Assembly: GCA_014898425.1 (NCBI GenBank)
Contig: RCSZ01000003.1
Coordinates: forward strand, 1,178,001-1,242,000
Direction of reading: 5' to 3'
Length of the DNA: 64,000 nucleotides
Source of the DNA: Botryotinia globosa
Lineage: Eukaryota; Ascomycota; Leotiomycetes; Helotiales; Sclerotiniaceae
The notes under the pieces were generated by a model. The model had not been told where the DNA came from, searched no databases, and saw nothing but the letters and a program-made list of their open reading frames with translations. The position numbers and the translations under genes were made by a program. How positions within the stretch are numbered: position 1 is the first letter of the stretch; each line of letters opens with the position of its first letter. This document shows, in pieces, positions 1 through 9,813 of the stretch.

Positions 1-1874
1 TATGGAATGGGTGGTCGAGTTGTGGACAATCTTTTGAAGAGTTTTGAGGACCCCGTTCTTTCTAAATGGATCGTCGTCGCTCTTACATTGAGTGTCGTGC
101 TCAATGGATATCTTTTCAATGCCGCTAAGTGGAGCATTGGCAAGGAGCCACTTAAGATGCCCCCACACCATACTGTTGATCCCAAGGAGCTCGACCAGGC
201 TGAGAGATTCAACAACTCTGCGTCTACCCCTGTATTGAGGTTGGCAAACATCGATCCTAATGCTTCCGATAATGTACCACTGACCCCCGCGAGAACGCCA
301 GCTATAACGCCGGCTTCTACTGACGACGAGGACGAGGGATTAACTATGCCTGACAAGAGTACCACTCAATCGCAATTGCGCCGAAGTCAGCAAGAGCTTG
401 AAAAAATGCTCGAAGCGAAACGTGCACCAGAGTTGAATGATGCGGAGCTCATAGAGTTATCCATGCAAGGCAAGATTCCTGGCTACTCGTTAGAAAAAAC
501 TCTTAAAGATACCACTCGTGCCGTAAAAATCAGACGTGCCATCATCTCACGAACCCCTGCTACCTCGGAAACCACACATCTTCTCGAAACTTCATTGCTG
601 CCATACAAGCACTACAACTACGATCGTGTTCTGGGCGCCTGCTGCGAAAACGTCATCGGTTATCTTCCATTGCCTCTTGGCGTTGCTGGTCCAATTGTCA
701 TCGATGGACAAAGTTTCTTCTTGCCTATGGCTACAACTGAAGGTGTCCTTGTCGCAAGTACTAGTCGTGGCTGCAAGGCCATCAACTCTGGTGGTGGTGC
801 TGTCACTGTCTTGACTGGTGATGGTATGACTCGTGGCCCATGTATTGCTTTCGAAACTCTTGAACGTGCAGGAGCCGCCAAGGTTTGGCTTGATTCCGAA
901 GCTGGTCAGCAGACTATGACCGAAGCATTCAATTCTACCAGTAGATTTGCAAGACTTCAATCTATCAAGACAGCCTTGGCAGGTACCAATCTCTACCCTC
1001 GTTTCAAAACCACCACCGGAGATGCAATGGGAATGAACATGATCTCGAAGGGTGTTGAGCACGCGCTGAAAGTTATGTCTACTGAATGTGGCTTTGACGA
1101 TATGGAAATCATTTCCGTATCGGGTAACTTTTGTACCGACAAGAAAGCTGCTGCTGTTAACTGGATCGATGGACGTGGTAAAAGTGTTGTTGCTGAAGCA
1201 ATTATCCCCGGTGATGTCGTTCGCAAGGTTCTCAAGACTGATGTAGATGCTTTGGTCGAGCTGAACATCGCCAAGAATCTCGTTGGAAGTGCAATGGCAG
1301 GTGCTATGGGTGGTTTCAATGCTCACGCTGCTAATATCGTCGCTGCAATCTTCTTGGCTACTGGTCAAGACCCCGCACAAGTAGTCGAGAGCAGTAGTTG
1401 TATCACACTCATGAAGAAGTAAGTTGCTTGTATTGAAGTTCAATCAAATATTAACTAACATTCTACAGTCTTCGCGGTAACTTGCAAATCAGTGTTTCCA
1501 TGCCTTCTATCGAAGTCGGTACTTTGGGCGGTGGTACTATTCTCGAGCCTCAAAGTGCCATGTTAGATCTTCTTGGTGTTAGAGGCTCTCACCCAACGAA
1601 CCCTGGTGACAATGCCCGCAAGCTTGCACGTGTGATCGCCGCCGCTGTCTTGGCTGGTGAACTTTCTTTGTGTAGTGCTTTGGCCGCTGGTCATCTTGTA
1701 CAGAGTCATATGGCACATAATAGAAGTGCCCCAGCCACAAGAGCCAATACCCCGGGCCCAGCAAGTGGTGTACAAACACCAGTGACTGCAGCAATGACAG
1801 CCATGCGAGAGAGAGCTGGTGTGGCTGCCATGTCTCCGGCTGCTGTCCTTAGAAATGCAGGAGCGAAGAAATAG
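1..1874 (+). CDS. HMG1: HMG-CoA reductase, catalytic C-terminal part (5' end outside window)
   Basis: 3-hydroxy-3-methylglutaryl-CoA reductase makes mevalonate from HMG-CoA with NADPH, the controlled step of sterol and isoprenoid synthesis, at the ER membrane. The frame is open from base 1, so the membrane-anchoring N-terminal half lies to the left. What remains starts with the last hydrophobic segment ([19 protein letters not shown]), a charged linker, then the whole catalytic domain. Visible hallmarks are [20 protein letters not shown] with the catalytic Glu, [11 protein letters not shown] (NADPH site), the catalytic Lys in [16 protein letters not shown], and the catalytic His in [10 protein letters not shown]. 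Coding is joined as 1..1418 and 1469..1874; the 50-bp intron has GTAAGT, a CTAAC branch site and CAG, and the join restores a continuous NLRGNLQ reading. Identity is secure; only the missing 5' part is unknown. Confidence 0.97.
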
Positions 1875-2402
1875 GAGATAGTATTTAATGTATAGGTATA
1901 GGGAAATGCGATTGCATGAAAATAATGGCGTTAGGGTATGTTCATAGCAACGGGACTATTTTTTCAATGATATCTAGCGGAGGCTTATGATACGTGTATT
2001 TCTTTTTCGCTTATGGAACACTTCTTGCTTCTCATATTTGAACTTTCGTTGAATGGACTCAGATATAGAAGAGTTGTTAGATATTTTAGATTCAAATGAG
2101 ACTCGCTAGTTACCAGCTTGATTTGCGATTTGTTAGTACTGTGCCATTGTTTTTGACTCATGTCTGATCGGATTCGAGATTTTCGACAAAAACTTTTAAC
2201 CTTCCCTTTTTTTTCATCACGTTTTTCATAAAAAGGTTGAGTAATATGCATGCATACGTGCGTTCGAAGCATTGATTAATTTAATCCCGCTATTGCTCTC
2301 GCTCTTCTTCTTTTTCGCTAGTCTTATATTCAGCAAACACATTATTAAATATATACTCAAGGGCATCCAAACCCTTCCAACTCAGACATTACCTCGCTTC
2401 AT
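1875..2402. other. intergenic, shared 3' ends of convergent genes
   Basis: The HMG-CoA reductase gene and the minus-strand gene that follows converge here, so this stretch must hold both 3' untranslated regions. It is moderately AT-rich. I see no RNA gene, repeat or further reading frame that I can support. Confidence 0.6.
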
Positions 2403-4184
2403 CTAATGAACATTTTCTCTCAAACCACTCGTCCTCAAACTATGTCCTGCCATGACCAATGGCTCCTTTTGAATTTGACCATTATGCGCCGCCTGTGCAT
2501 TTCCATTTCCATTTCCAGCACCATTTTCCATGCCCGATCCAAGACCTATTTCCCCATTTCCATGTTCCAATGCCTTTCTCACCGCATCGCCGACCCCCGT
2601 CGTCACCGCGCTATCTTGGCTACCCCTTCTACTTCCCCCTCTGATGGTTCCAGCACCTCCAATTAGTAATCCCTTGACCCCGCCTCTTTTTCTTTCTGGT
2701 AATTCTTCGGAGCCTGCGCTACAGACGTACAATAGGTATTTTAGATTCGGAACTGTTTGTCTGATGTCTAGAACACGGAGACCCTGAGATTCGGCGAGTG
2801 CTTCGATGTTTTTGTTCAGGAGAAATACGCCCCAGTCGAAGCGAAAGCGAATGACAGATTGGGGGTAGAGGGGGAAAATTCTTTGCCGGTCTTGTACGAG
2901 GGATATAGGGTCGTGGATGAGAGATCGAGAAGCATGTGGTGTGATGGGGTAGGGGAGTGGGACTCCTAGATAATATTGGAGATGATTGACCAATTGCGCG
3001 ACATATCCTAGAGCGGCGGCTACGACATCCTCGTCGGCAGAAGAGACATTATCGTCATCAGTGGTGTTTGGGAGAGGGAGACCACAGATTGTGAAAAGAA
3101 GAGGGTGAGAGGTGGGTTCGATGGGGTATATTTCGATGAGTTCTTCACAGAGGCGACGGCGATGGTCGCGAATAAGCGACTTTGTGTTTGTGAGGAGAGT
3201 ACGGGAATTGTTGAGATGTTCCTGGGCATTTTTAACGTCGGTCTCAGCGGCAGATTGGACGGCATAACCGGAGGAAATGGCGGCGCGCCGTGAAGATATA
3301 GATGTTTTAAGATCGTGCTGACGAGTTTGGGATTGGTGGAGGAGTTTGCGGGATGTGGTAACATAACGCTTGGCAAGAGCGAGGGACTCTTTGGCAACGG
3401 GAATATATGTTGACGGAGAGGTGTTGTCAGTAAGTATGTTGTTTATCTGAGAAGTCAGTTGTTCGCGGGTAGCCAAAGCATCTTGGATGGATTCATCGAG
3501 ATTTGAGAGGCGCATCAGTGCATTGTAGGAGGATGTGGGGAGCGCAATGCTAGGCCTTGGTCGAGGTGGCTTGAAAGTAAGATCAATGGTATATATGCCG
3601 TCGACGAGCTGGAAAATAATAGAATTGGATGGGAAAGGGTGATTCTCCAGTCGTCCTAAGAATTGCAACGACTGAAGATTGACTTCCTCTTCGATCAATG
3701 GAACGAAATCCTGTCGTTTAACCCATATCTTTACAATAACAGTATCGAGTCGCGTCGTCGCAGGACCGAATGAAGATAGATCGAAGGATCGAAACGTAGG
3801 ATTCATTGCCTTCTCCACAACCTCGCTGATATATATCGGATCATCCTGTCCCTCGCAATGCAATGTGAAGAAGCTATCTGCCATTCGACTATCCCTTACA
3901 TCCTCCAATTTCTTCTGCCTTATGGAAGGGCTTGCCCCTACCCAATTGGAACTCGATCTCCTGGTTCTTGCGGAAGGTCGTAAATCCCCCGATGATTGCG
4001 CATGATGCAATTGCGACTCGCGGCGCAAAGCCTCGAGCTTCTGTGGTGATTTATTTAGACCTGCATCGTCGATTGTTTTCCCCCGCGGACGAGAAAGAGT
4101 CAGATTCCGGACGTAAATGCCTTGTAAGTGCCGTAGTTTCCGATTTTGGGGTAGAATTAATGGCCGCGAAGCCTCGGAACTCAT
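2403..4184 (-). CDS. UVRAG/Vps38/Atg14-family protein (PI3-kinase complex subunit)
   Basis: A single-exon gene for 593 residues. It resembles the fungal 'UV radiation resistance protein/autophagy-related protein 14' family, the Beclin-1-binding subunits that steer the Vps34 phosphatidylinositol 3-kinase complex to endosomes or autophagosomes. An N-terminal C2-like part (about residues 90-210, with LHCEGQDDPIYISEVVEKAMNP) is followed by a long helical, coiled-coil stretch (about 225-345, Gln/Arg/Ser-rich) and a C-terminal globular part with LVNHLQYYLGVPLPYPI and IRFRFDWGVFLLNKNIEAL, the pattern typical of the UVRAG side of the family. The tail is Gly/Asn-rich and probably disordered. The start is the first ATG of the frame and gives MSSEASRPLILPQNRKLRHL, a conserved-looking beginning. 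Vps38/UVRAG is more likely than Atg14, because no N-terminal cysteine repeats are seen. Confidence 0.85.
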   Translation of the reverse strand: MSSEASRPLILPQNRKLRHLQGIYVRNLTLSRPRGKTIDDAGLNKSPQKLEALRRESQLHHAQSSGDLRPSARTRRSSSNWVGASPSIRQKKLEDVRDSRMADSFFTLHCEGQDDPIYISEVVEKAMNPTFRSFDLSSFGPATTRLDTVIVKIWVKRQDFVPLIEEEVNLQSLQFLGRLENHPFPSNSIIFQLVDGIYTIDLTFKPPRPRPSIALPTSSYNALMRLSNLDESIQDALATREQLTSQINNILTDNTSPSTYIPVAKESLALAKRYVTTSRKLLHQSQTRQHDLKTSISSRRAAISSGYAVQSAAETDVKNAQEHLNNSRTLLTNTKSLIRDHRRRLCEELIEIYPIEPTSHPLLFTICGLPLPNTTDDDNVSSADEDVVAAALGYVAQLVNHLQYYLGVPLPYPITPHASRSLIHDPISLVQDRQRIFPLYPQSVIRFRFDWGVFLLNKNIEALAESQGLRVLDIRQTVPNLKYLLYVCSAGSEELPERKRGGVKGLLIGGAGTIRGGSRRGSQDSAVTTGVGDAVRKALEHGNGEIGLGSGMENGAGNGNGNAQAAHNGQIQKEPLVMAGHSLRTSGLRENVH

Positions 4185-5571
4185 ATTGTTGATGATATGG
4201 TTTCATGGAGTTGGTTGATGCTATCTATTGGCATTAACCAAAGATGGTTGTCGAGAACGAGCCTTGACCAATTGAAACAAGGCTGCTATTCAGCCTCGTC
4301 ATCGATGGATCTTTACACGAACTATCATGCATATGCATGTTGGTTGATTTTCAACATCGTTATGATATCGATCGATTGCGCCAAATTGATTTGTTTTCCT
4401 AGTTCTGGTGTATGATGGTTCAAATGAGATTTATATCACATCTCTGATGATTTGTCCACATTGAAATCTCAACACCGTGGAGGTTATCCAGCATTCCTTT
4501 TGTCAAGTGGTTCAAGTGGCTGTATGCTCCCATGCTTTTAAAATAACAAAATTGCTCCCAGCGTTAGCTTCGAAGAGCCATAATCGTTTCATTCTTGAGG
4601 CTAGCAAGCTGCCATGGTCCACAACTCAGTCATCTCGTACAGTTTTGCAAATCGAACTTATGCTATTAAAAAGCACTTGTATCTCTTTCATTCCCTACAT
4701 TTCTCTCCTACACTTAATTTCATAACTAGCTTCCAAAACATGATTTTGTAATCTCACAATCTTTTTAATAAAAACAATCAATAATAAAATTCTAATTTTA
4801 TTAATATAATTTTAAAATCAATAATTTTTATATTAAATAAAGATAATTAATTGATATAATTATTATTTAAAGTTTGAAATTATTTTAAATTATATTAATT
4901 AATTAATAAATAACTTAAAATAATATAATATTTTAAAAATTTATACAACTAACCTTTTAATTTTCAAAAAAAGTTTTTAATTCTTAGATTTTTATTCTAA
5001 AATTTCAATCTCAATTAATATAATTCAAAATCTGTTAGGGCTCAGTAGTAGGGAGTATACTAGGAAGAGTTCGATAGTTTTTGTTGTAGGTCATTCGCTT
5101 AGCGTGGGATGAGCTAAGCTGTATTGGGAATAGTATTAAAATAATACTATATTGGAAACTTGAGCTAATAGAATAAATAGAGTTATTATTATTGAATTGT
5201 ATTATATATTCTTATGTATATATAAAAGTGAGTACTAAAAAAAGATCTGAATATAAGAATCTAAACCACTTATTTATACTTTTTTCTGCCTTCTGTATAT
5301 AAGTAGTGCAAGCCTATAATATATAGATGATATATTTGAAAATTCTGATTTTATAATCAATTTTAATAATAAAGAAAAGGAAAAAATAATATTATATAAT
5401 ATTGCATCTGTCATTCCGCATTTGGACTAACTCCTACATCATATTTCAATTTTTTTAAAATAATGAATTATTATTTTAAATAAAGAACTGATAAAGGATT
5501 TCTTTTTTAATAAAGAATTCTTTATTTTATTTTATAATAATATTCTTTCTTATATAAAGAGAATAAAGAAT
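4185..5571. other. intergenic promoter region passing into an AT-rich island
   Basis: The first 550 bases are ordinary intergenic DNA upstream of the minus-strand UVRAG-like gene. From about 4740 the composition changes sharply to very AT-rich DNA full of AATTA/TTTAA runs and stop codons in every frame. This is typical of a repeat island mutated by RIP in a filamentous ascomycete. No gene can be supported. Confidence 0.6.
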
Positions 5572-5576
5572 ATAAG

Positions 5577-5719
5577 TGTCACGTGCATGGAATCAATTCA
5601 CATGGAACCAATAGAAGTTATAAGCTTTACCACTACGCCACGCACGCAATCTGATTATAAAAGGCATAGTATCAGGGATTGAAGTCCTGATAGCTTATTA
5701 CTATATATATATTCTAACA
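5577..5719 (-). repeat. 3' LTR of the miniature element
   Basis: This is the 143-bp repeat copy nearer the left end. On the minus strand it runs from TGTTAGAATATA to CACGTGACA. It is the less decayed copy: positions that read T in the partner often still read C here on the plus strand, notably within 5628-5648. Confidence 0.82.
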
Positions 5720-5993
5720 GAGCTCCCCTCTTTTATTCTTTTCGTCCCGAAAAGGCTAATAATCATGGAGATATTTATTTATATAGTTAACCATATGATA
5801 TATAATACATCAATTGTATTAGTTATATCCTTACTATTAATAATCAATTTATTAATGAATTCAGAATATCCAATCATTAAGCAAATACATCCTCGCCTCT
5901 GACCCACTTCTTATTAGGAAAATCTATTTCTAATCAAGCAAGCCTTAATTAGAGATCCCAGAATAGTATCCATTTGGTTAATCTCTGATACTC

Positions 5994-6136
5994 TGTTATG
6001 TGTATGGAATCAATTCATATGGAATCAATAGAAGTCATAAGCTTTACTATTATGCTATGCATGTAATCTGATTATAAAAGGCATAGTATCAGGGATTGAA
6101 GTCCTGACAGCTTATTACTATATATATATCCTAACA
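5994..6136 (-). repeat. 5' LTR of the miniature element
   Basis: This is the second 143-bp copy, gap-free against the first. By eye the two differ at 15 positions, all C/T on the plus strand; in 12 of the 15 this copy has the T. The primer-binding site abuts its minus-strand 3' end at about 5981-5993. Confidence 0.82.
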
Positions 6137-6141
6137 ATAAG

Positions 6142-7043
6142 AAATCTTTCTTATATTATTAAATTTTATTATTTATTATAATAATAGAATTTTATTATTA
6201 TTATTAATTCCCTTAATATTATAATAATATTAAGTGATTTAATTAATATTTATTAAAAACAACAGTTTTAATAAAAGATTATATATATAAAAATATTAGA
6301 TTCTACTCGAAATTAATCTTATACCCTAATCTATTTAAAGTATATCCAACTATTTATATGATTTTTCCAAAACTCTAATATTATAATTCTATTTATATTC
6401 TTTTTCATAACATTATTGATTATAAGCTTATTATAAATCAAACTAATGATTCTAGGATTAGATTTTACTAATATCAATTTCTCAATAGTTGTTAGAGGAT
6501 TAGCTTTTGGTAACCCTAAGGTTATCCGACTGACTACCCGAATCATATTCTGCGCTAATAAAATCAAATAAAAATCAAATAAATAATAGAATTAATTATT
6601 TTCTATTATATAATATTATATTTATTCAAATTACAATTAGATTAATAAAATTATTATAGATTGAAATATTGGAATATAATATTGAAGTGTTTTTAGCGAG
6701 GTATAAAAAAGTTATGTTTTGGAAGTTAGTTAAGAAACTGAGTATAAGCGAACTCAAATGCTTCGGTAATTCTTTCTTGCTCTGGGTTCTAAGTTTTCTC
6801 TTCTTCTTATATCCTTCTTCGATCAAGTATTTGTTATCAATTATATTAGGGAGAGAGGGAAACTATTTTCAGAAATATTAAGATGTATATTCTGTAGTGG
6901 GGAGAATGGTAATCAGGTTTAATGTCATGGAGTGAAGGTATCAAAAAAATGTAGGTATCGAATGGTTTCAATTTATATTGTAAACTATGAAGAGAGAAAA
7001 GCTAATTTAAAAAAGTAATCTGTATTTAGAAGCTCCTCCTTAG
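6142..7043. other. AT-rich island, no gene
   Basis: The AT-rich DNA continues with many short ATTATT/TTAATA runs and stops in all frames, then returns to normal composition near 7020. Open stretches of 60-80 codons here have AT-driven composition and no recognisable motif. Confidence 0.55.
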
Positions 7044-7439
7044 CCCCTGATCTCGTCAAAGGCTGGTCTGAATTATTCAACAGTATGCGATATACCATTT
7101 GCATCTGCCAAGGTTGCCCAAAGAAGTGACTCTGGAAAAAGGGTTTTGATAAACCCAGTCCCATTCGATCCTGATGGCGATGTCAATTCACGAATGCAAG
7201 ATGCGAGAGAGCTGGCGAGAAAGTATTCTAATACAGATCCATTAGACCTAGGTGTACTTCAGTGTCGAGGTGTAATTCGGGCCGGAAAACTCGGTGATGG
7301 GAAGCCATCTTCTTTTGAGTTTATCTCCCAAATCCCTCAAGAGCTCAGTAATGAGCCCAAAGGTCTTCGCAATTGTATCTCATCACAGATCAGCCATACT
7401 CTTACGGACCGATTCGTCACAACTCTAAATTTGAACTGA
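7044..7439 (+). CDS. unrecognised reading frame, possible last exon or gene fragment
   Basis: The frame is open from just after a TAG at 7041 to the TGA at 7437-7439 and has normal-looking codon use, unlike the AT-rich DNA to its left. The peptide is acidic and includes VPFDPDGDVNSRMQDAREL and LGVLQCRGVIRAGKLGDGK. No suitable ATG lies at the upstream end, so if it is coding it is a terminal exon whose 5' part was lost to the repeat island. I do not recognise the family. The relic genes that follow make a degraded remnant as likely as a live exon. Confidence 0.25.
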   Translation, partial: PLISSKAGLNYSTVCDIPFASAKVAQRSDSGKRVLINPVPFDPDGDVNSRMQDARELARKYSNTDPLDLGVLQCRGVIRAGKLGDGKPSSFEFISQIPQELSNEPKGLRNCISSQISHTLTDRFVTTLNLN

Positions 7440-7626
7440 CTTCGCACAAGTCTTCCTTGGTTCGAAAGTCACATCCCCCACAAATATAAATAACTCAGAA
7501 ATTCGTACTTGTTATCCATTCATCATTGTCTCAACCAAAATTTTCGAGATTCAGACCCTCATCGCCCCCTCAATCAACACCCTCAAAAACTCAGACCTCC
7601 ACCAACCCAAGTTTCGAACTATCACC

Positions 7627-7779
7627 ATGGCCTTCTCGATCTTCAAAATTTGTCCCAGCTGCCTCCACAATAAGATTCTACTTTTGACCGTCCCATTTTT
7701 CGTCATCAGCAGCTTCTACCAAATTCAACGAAAATGGTCCATCATCGAGCAATTTGAAAAATTGATCAAAGGCAAATGA
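7627..7779 (+). CDS. possible 50-residue membrane-associated peptide
   Basis: A short frame starting in a good eukaryotic context (caccATGG) after a C-rich, purine-poor leader with many CTC/CAC repeats. It encodes 50 residues: a CPSC motif near residues 9-12, one hydrophobic stretch (ILLLTVPFFVISSFY, about residues 18-32) and a charged tail ending LIKGK. No homologue is known to me and the length alone cannot separate it from chance. The start context and single hydrophobic segment are the only support. Confidence 0.25.
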   Translation: MAFSIFKICPSCLHNKILLLTVPFFVISSFYQIQRKWSIIEQFEKLIKGK

Positions 7780-8539
7780 CATGCACCGTGGAACCAGCGG
7801 ACCTCCACCTAGTTATCAATGAAGCTTCCTGCCGATTGGAAAAGCATGGCGAGAGTTTTCCAGAATTGAAAGGACTTGTTGGATCGAAGAAGAACATCGA
7901 GTCCACAATTTTCTTCAGCTTTGACAGCGAGGTCGCTATCAAGGGGATGCGAGGTGTTTAAGCTCTCGTACCAGGTCATTTGAGATCAAGTTTTGGAGGC
8001 CACGTAGTAATAGCTTCAATCTAAAATGGTTTCCACTCCTAAATTCCTGCCAATTGTGACGAGATTGTCAAAAAGTGAGAGATCAAAATTTTCGTAGTTG
8101 TGTACTTTCCAGGAATCATTCCCTGTAACATAGGGTTCTAAGAATTCATTTCAGTTGCTGCCAACGAAATTTTGCAAGGGGCACACCAAGCCAGCATCTC
8201 CAATCAGTCAGTTAATTTCTCTCTTCCGGCCATATTAATGTGATGATCGATTTCCAGCTTGCTCGTATCGCAGCTTGGTTCGTCGTTGTGGATTGTTCCC
8301 ATACCAGAAAGAGACTATAGAACTCTGTGTGGCTTGCTTTGATGTGCAAAACACGAGGCCAAAAGATTTTGCCAATATCTATCATACATCAGCCTAACGA
8401 GACTTATGGTGATCTCACAATGGCAGCTCAAGCAATCTTCAAGCAACACCTTACTAAAAATGCTCTAACCAGCAGCGCCTTCGAAAGTAAATAAGCTCCG
8501 CACTTGTATCGTACAAAGCACGAGTAAGCTAGAGTCATA
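7780..8539. other. no recognised gene
   Basis: Normal-composition DNA between the short frame and a tandem array. Reading frames are short and broken, and no motif stands out on either strand. It may be decayed coding DNA like the stretch to its right. Confidence 0.4.
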
Positions 8540-9095
8540 CTGATCAAGTGCCCATTCTCTGTCGAAGTATTCTCCATCAGTTTCAAAACTATTATAGCCT
8601 TCAGCGCCTTTGAGGAGGATTTTTGTAATCAAGCACCAGACAATTGCTGAAACCGAGAACAATAGAACCCAAGTGTCCTCTCCTTATTGCAGAATTCTTT
8701 TCAGTTTGCAGAACCGCTGAAAAGTGCTAAGAAGTGCTGTTGTAAAGAAGGTCCACTATAGGCGAGGACCAAGAAAGAAAACTGCTGAAAACTGTAGGAC
8801 TCAGATATCCATTTCTTGCCCAAGTGCTCGTCGACAGAACTGCCCATTTCTTGTCCAAGCACTCGTTAACAGAACTATTTGATTACTGTAACCAATAGAA
8901 GACTACAGGATTATAGAAATCAAGTGTCTATTTCTTGTCCAAGTATTTGTCAATAGAACTATTCTATTACTGCAACGAACAGAAGACTACAGGACCATAG
9001 AAATCAAGTGCCCATTTCTTGTTGAATGTTTATGGGGATCGCAAAACAACTGCCGAGAACCGCAGGCATTAGAAATCAAGTGCCCATTTGCGTCG
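8540..9095. repeat. degenerate tandem repeat, unit about 70-85 bp
   Basis: The phrase AAGTGCCCATTTCTTG and variants recur near 8543, 8806, 8843, 8922, 9006 and 9079, each followed by TCCAAGT(A/G)-like and CAACAGAACTATT-like sequence. GAAGACTACAGGA recurs before the later copies. The two best copies start at 8914 and 8998, 84 bp apart; the next follows at 72 bp. Copies are diverged and the spacing irregular. The array abuts the 3' end of the monooxygenase relic. Confidence 0.6.
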
Positions 9096-9104
9096 GAGTA
9101 CCGT

Positions 9105-9813
9105 GCTACTCAAAGCCGAAGACTTGTCGATTGGCTGGTCTTACAGGCCAGTGCCACAACTCTGCGCCCTCGAAGGAGGGTATATGTGGAGTTGACGTCA
9201 CCCCTGTTGCTACCAGTAGTCTCCGTGTCTCAATAACGTCATCGGAATCTCGAAGCGACAGGTGCAAACCGGTTGGTGTCTTATTGGCGCTCGAGGCGAA
9301 CGTCTTGAAATTCGACGCAGGAGATCGTGCTCTCTGGCCTATGTCTGCACGTACTTGTGGATCATCTCGCCTGTAACGCGTTGATCCATGGGATCTTCAT
9401 TGCAAGGGAACATAGGCGTATCTGAGTAATTGAACAGCAAACCCACCATATTAGCAAACCCCATGTGTAAAATATATGACATTTAAGCTCTAGTTGACTC
9501 CGAGCTTGACTTGCCCTGCAATTTGTATACAACCTAAAATTGAAAGACATATCAGAAAGAACTGAAAAGAACGAAGATAGAAGTTGTCATGCCTATCTTT
9601 ACTCCAAGCACCACCGACCGAATTATCAGAGTCGCTGATTAGAAGATTTGCCGCTGGTCGCAAGTGGAGATAAATACTTGCTGCTACGAGACCATACCAA
9701 CATGTTATTCAAACTCAGCTGCAATTTACAATTATTGAGAAAGTACTTTTCTGCTACTATTTACCTGCACCTAAGATCACAACATCAACTTGCTCAAACT
9801 TTACTGGAGCCAT
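9105..9813 (-). pseudogene. FAD-dependent monooxygenase relic (FMO/Baeyer-Villiger-like)
   Basis: Read on the minus strand from the ATG at 9811-9813, pieces in shifting frames give the order of a class B flavin monooxygenase. VDVVILGA, split by an intron-like gap from GWYGLVAA, is the Rossmann FAD motif. DNSVGGAWSKDR is the GGxW region. DPMDQRVTGEMIHKYVQT and AREHDLLRRI, followed by DVIETRRLLVATG and PHIPSFEG, complete the middle of such enzymes. A TAG separates HKYVQT from AREHDLL, at least two frameshifts are needed, one intron donor reads GC and the first acceptor is unclear, so this is not a working gene. The C-terminal part is absent. These enzymes often act in secondary metabolism, and the PKS relic lies alongside. 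Confidence 0.72.

Larger units (their letters stand above)
5577..6136 (-). mobile_element. miniature LTR retrotransposon (TRIM/SMART-like, copia-type primer site)
   Basis: Two 143-bp direct repeats, each starting TG and ending CTAACA, enclose 274 bp without coding capacity. The element is flanked by the 5-bp duplication ATAAG (5572-5576 and 6137-6141), as expected for LTR-element integration. Read on the minus strand, the 5' LTR is followed at once by GAGTATCAGAGA. Nine of its bases, GTATCAGAG, match the usual primer-binding site complementary to initiator tRNA-Met. The 3' LTR is preceded by the purine tract AAAAGAGGGGAG (about 5722-5735). At 560 bp with no gag or pol it falls in the TRIM class, mobilised in trans. 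It lies inside the AT-rich island. I am sure of the architecture; the family is not named. Confidence 0.82.

Noticed and set aside
592..1443. Long antisense frame opposite HMG-CoA reductase
   Set aside because: It mirrors the strongly coding plus strand, is Ser/Thr/Cys-rich, and has no motif.
5033..5719. A 687-bp LTR from TGTTAG (5033) to CTAACA (5719)
   Set aside because: The left part has no second copy in the window and no matching flanking duplication. The 143-bp repeat with ATAAG flanks explains the right end better.
9026..9376. 116-codon plus-strand frame
   Set aside because: It overlaps the end of the tandem array and the antisense of the monooxygenase relic, which explains the sequence better.
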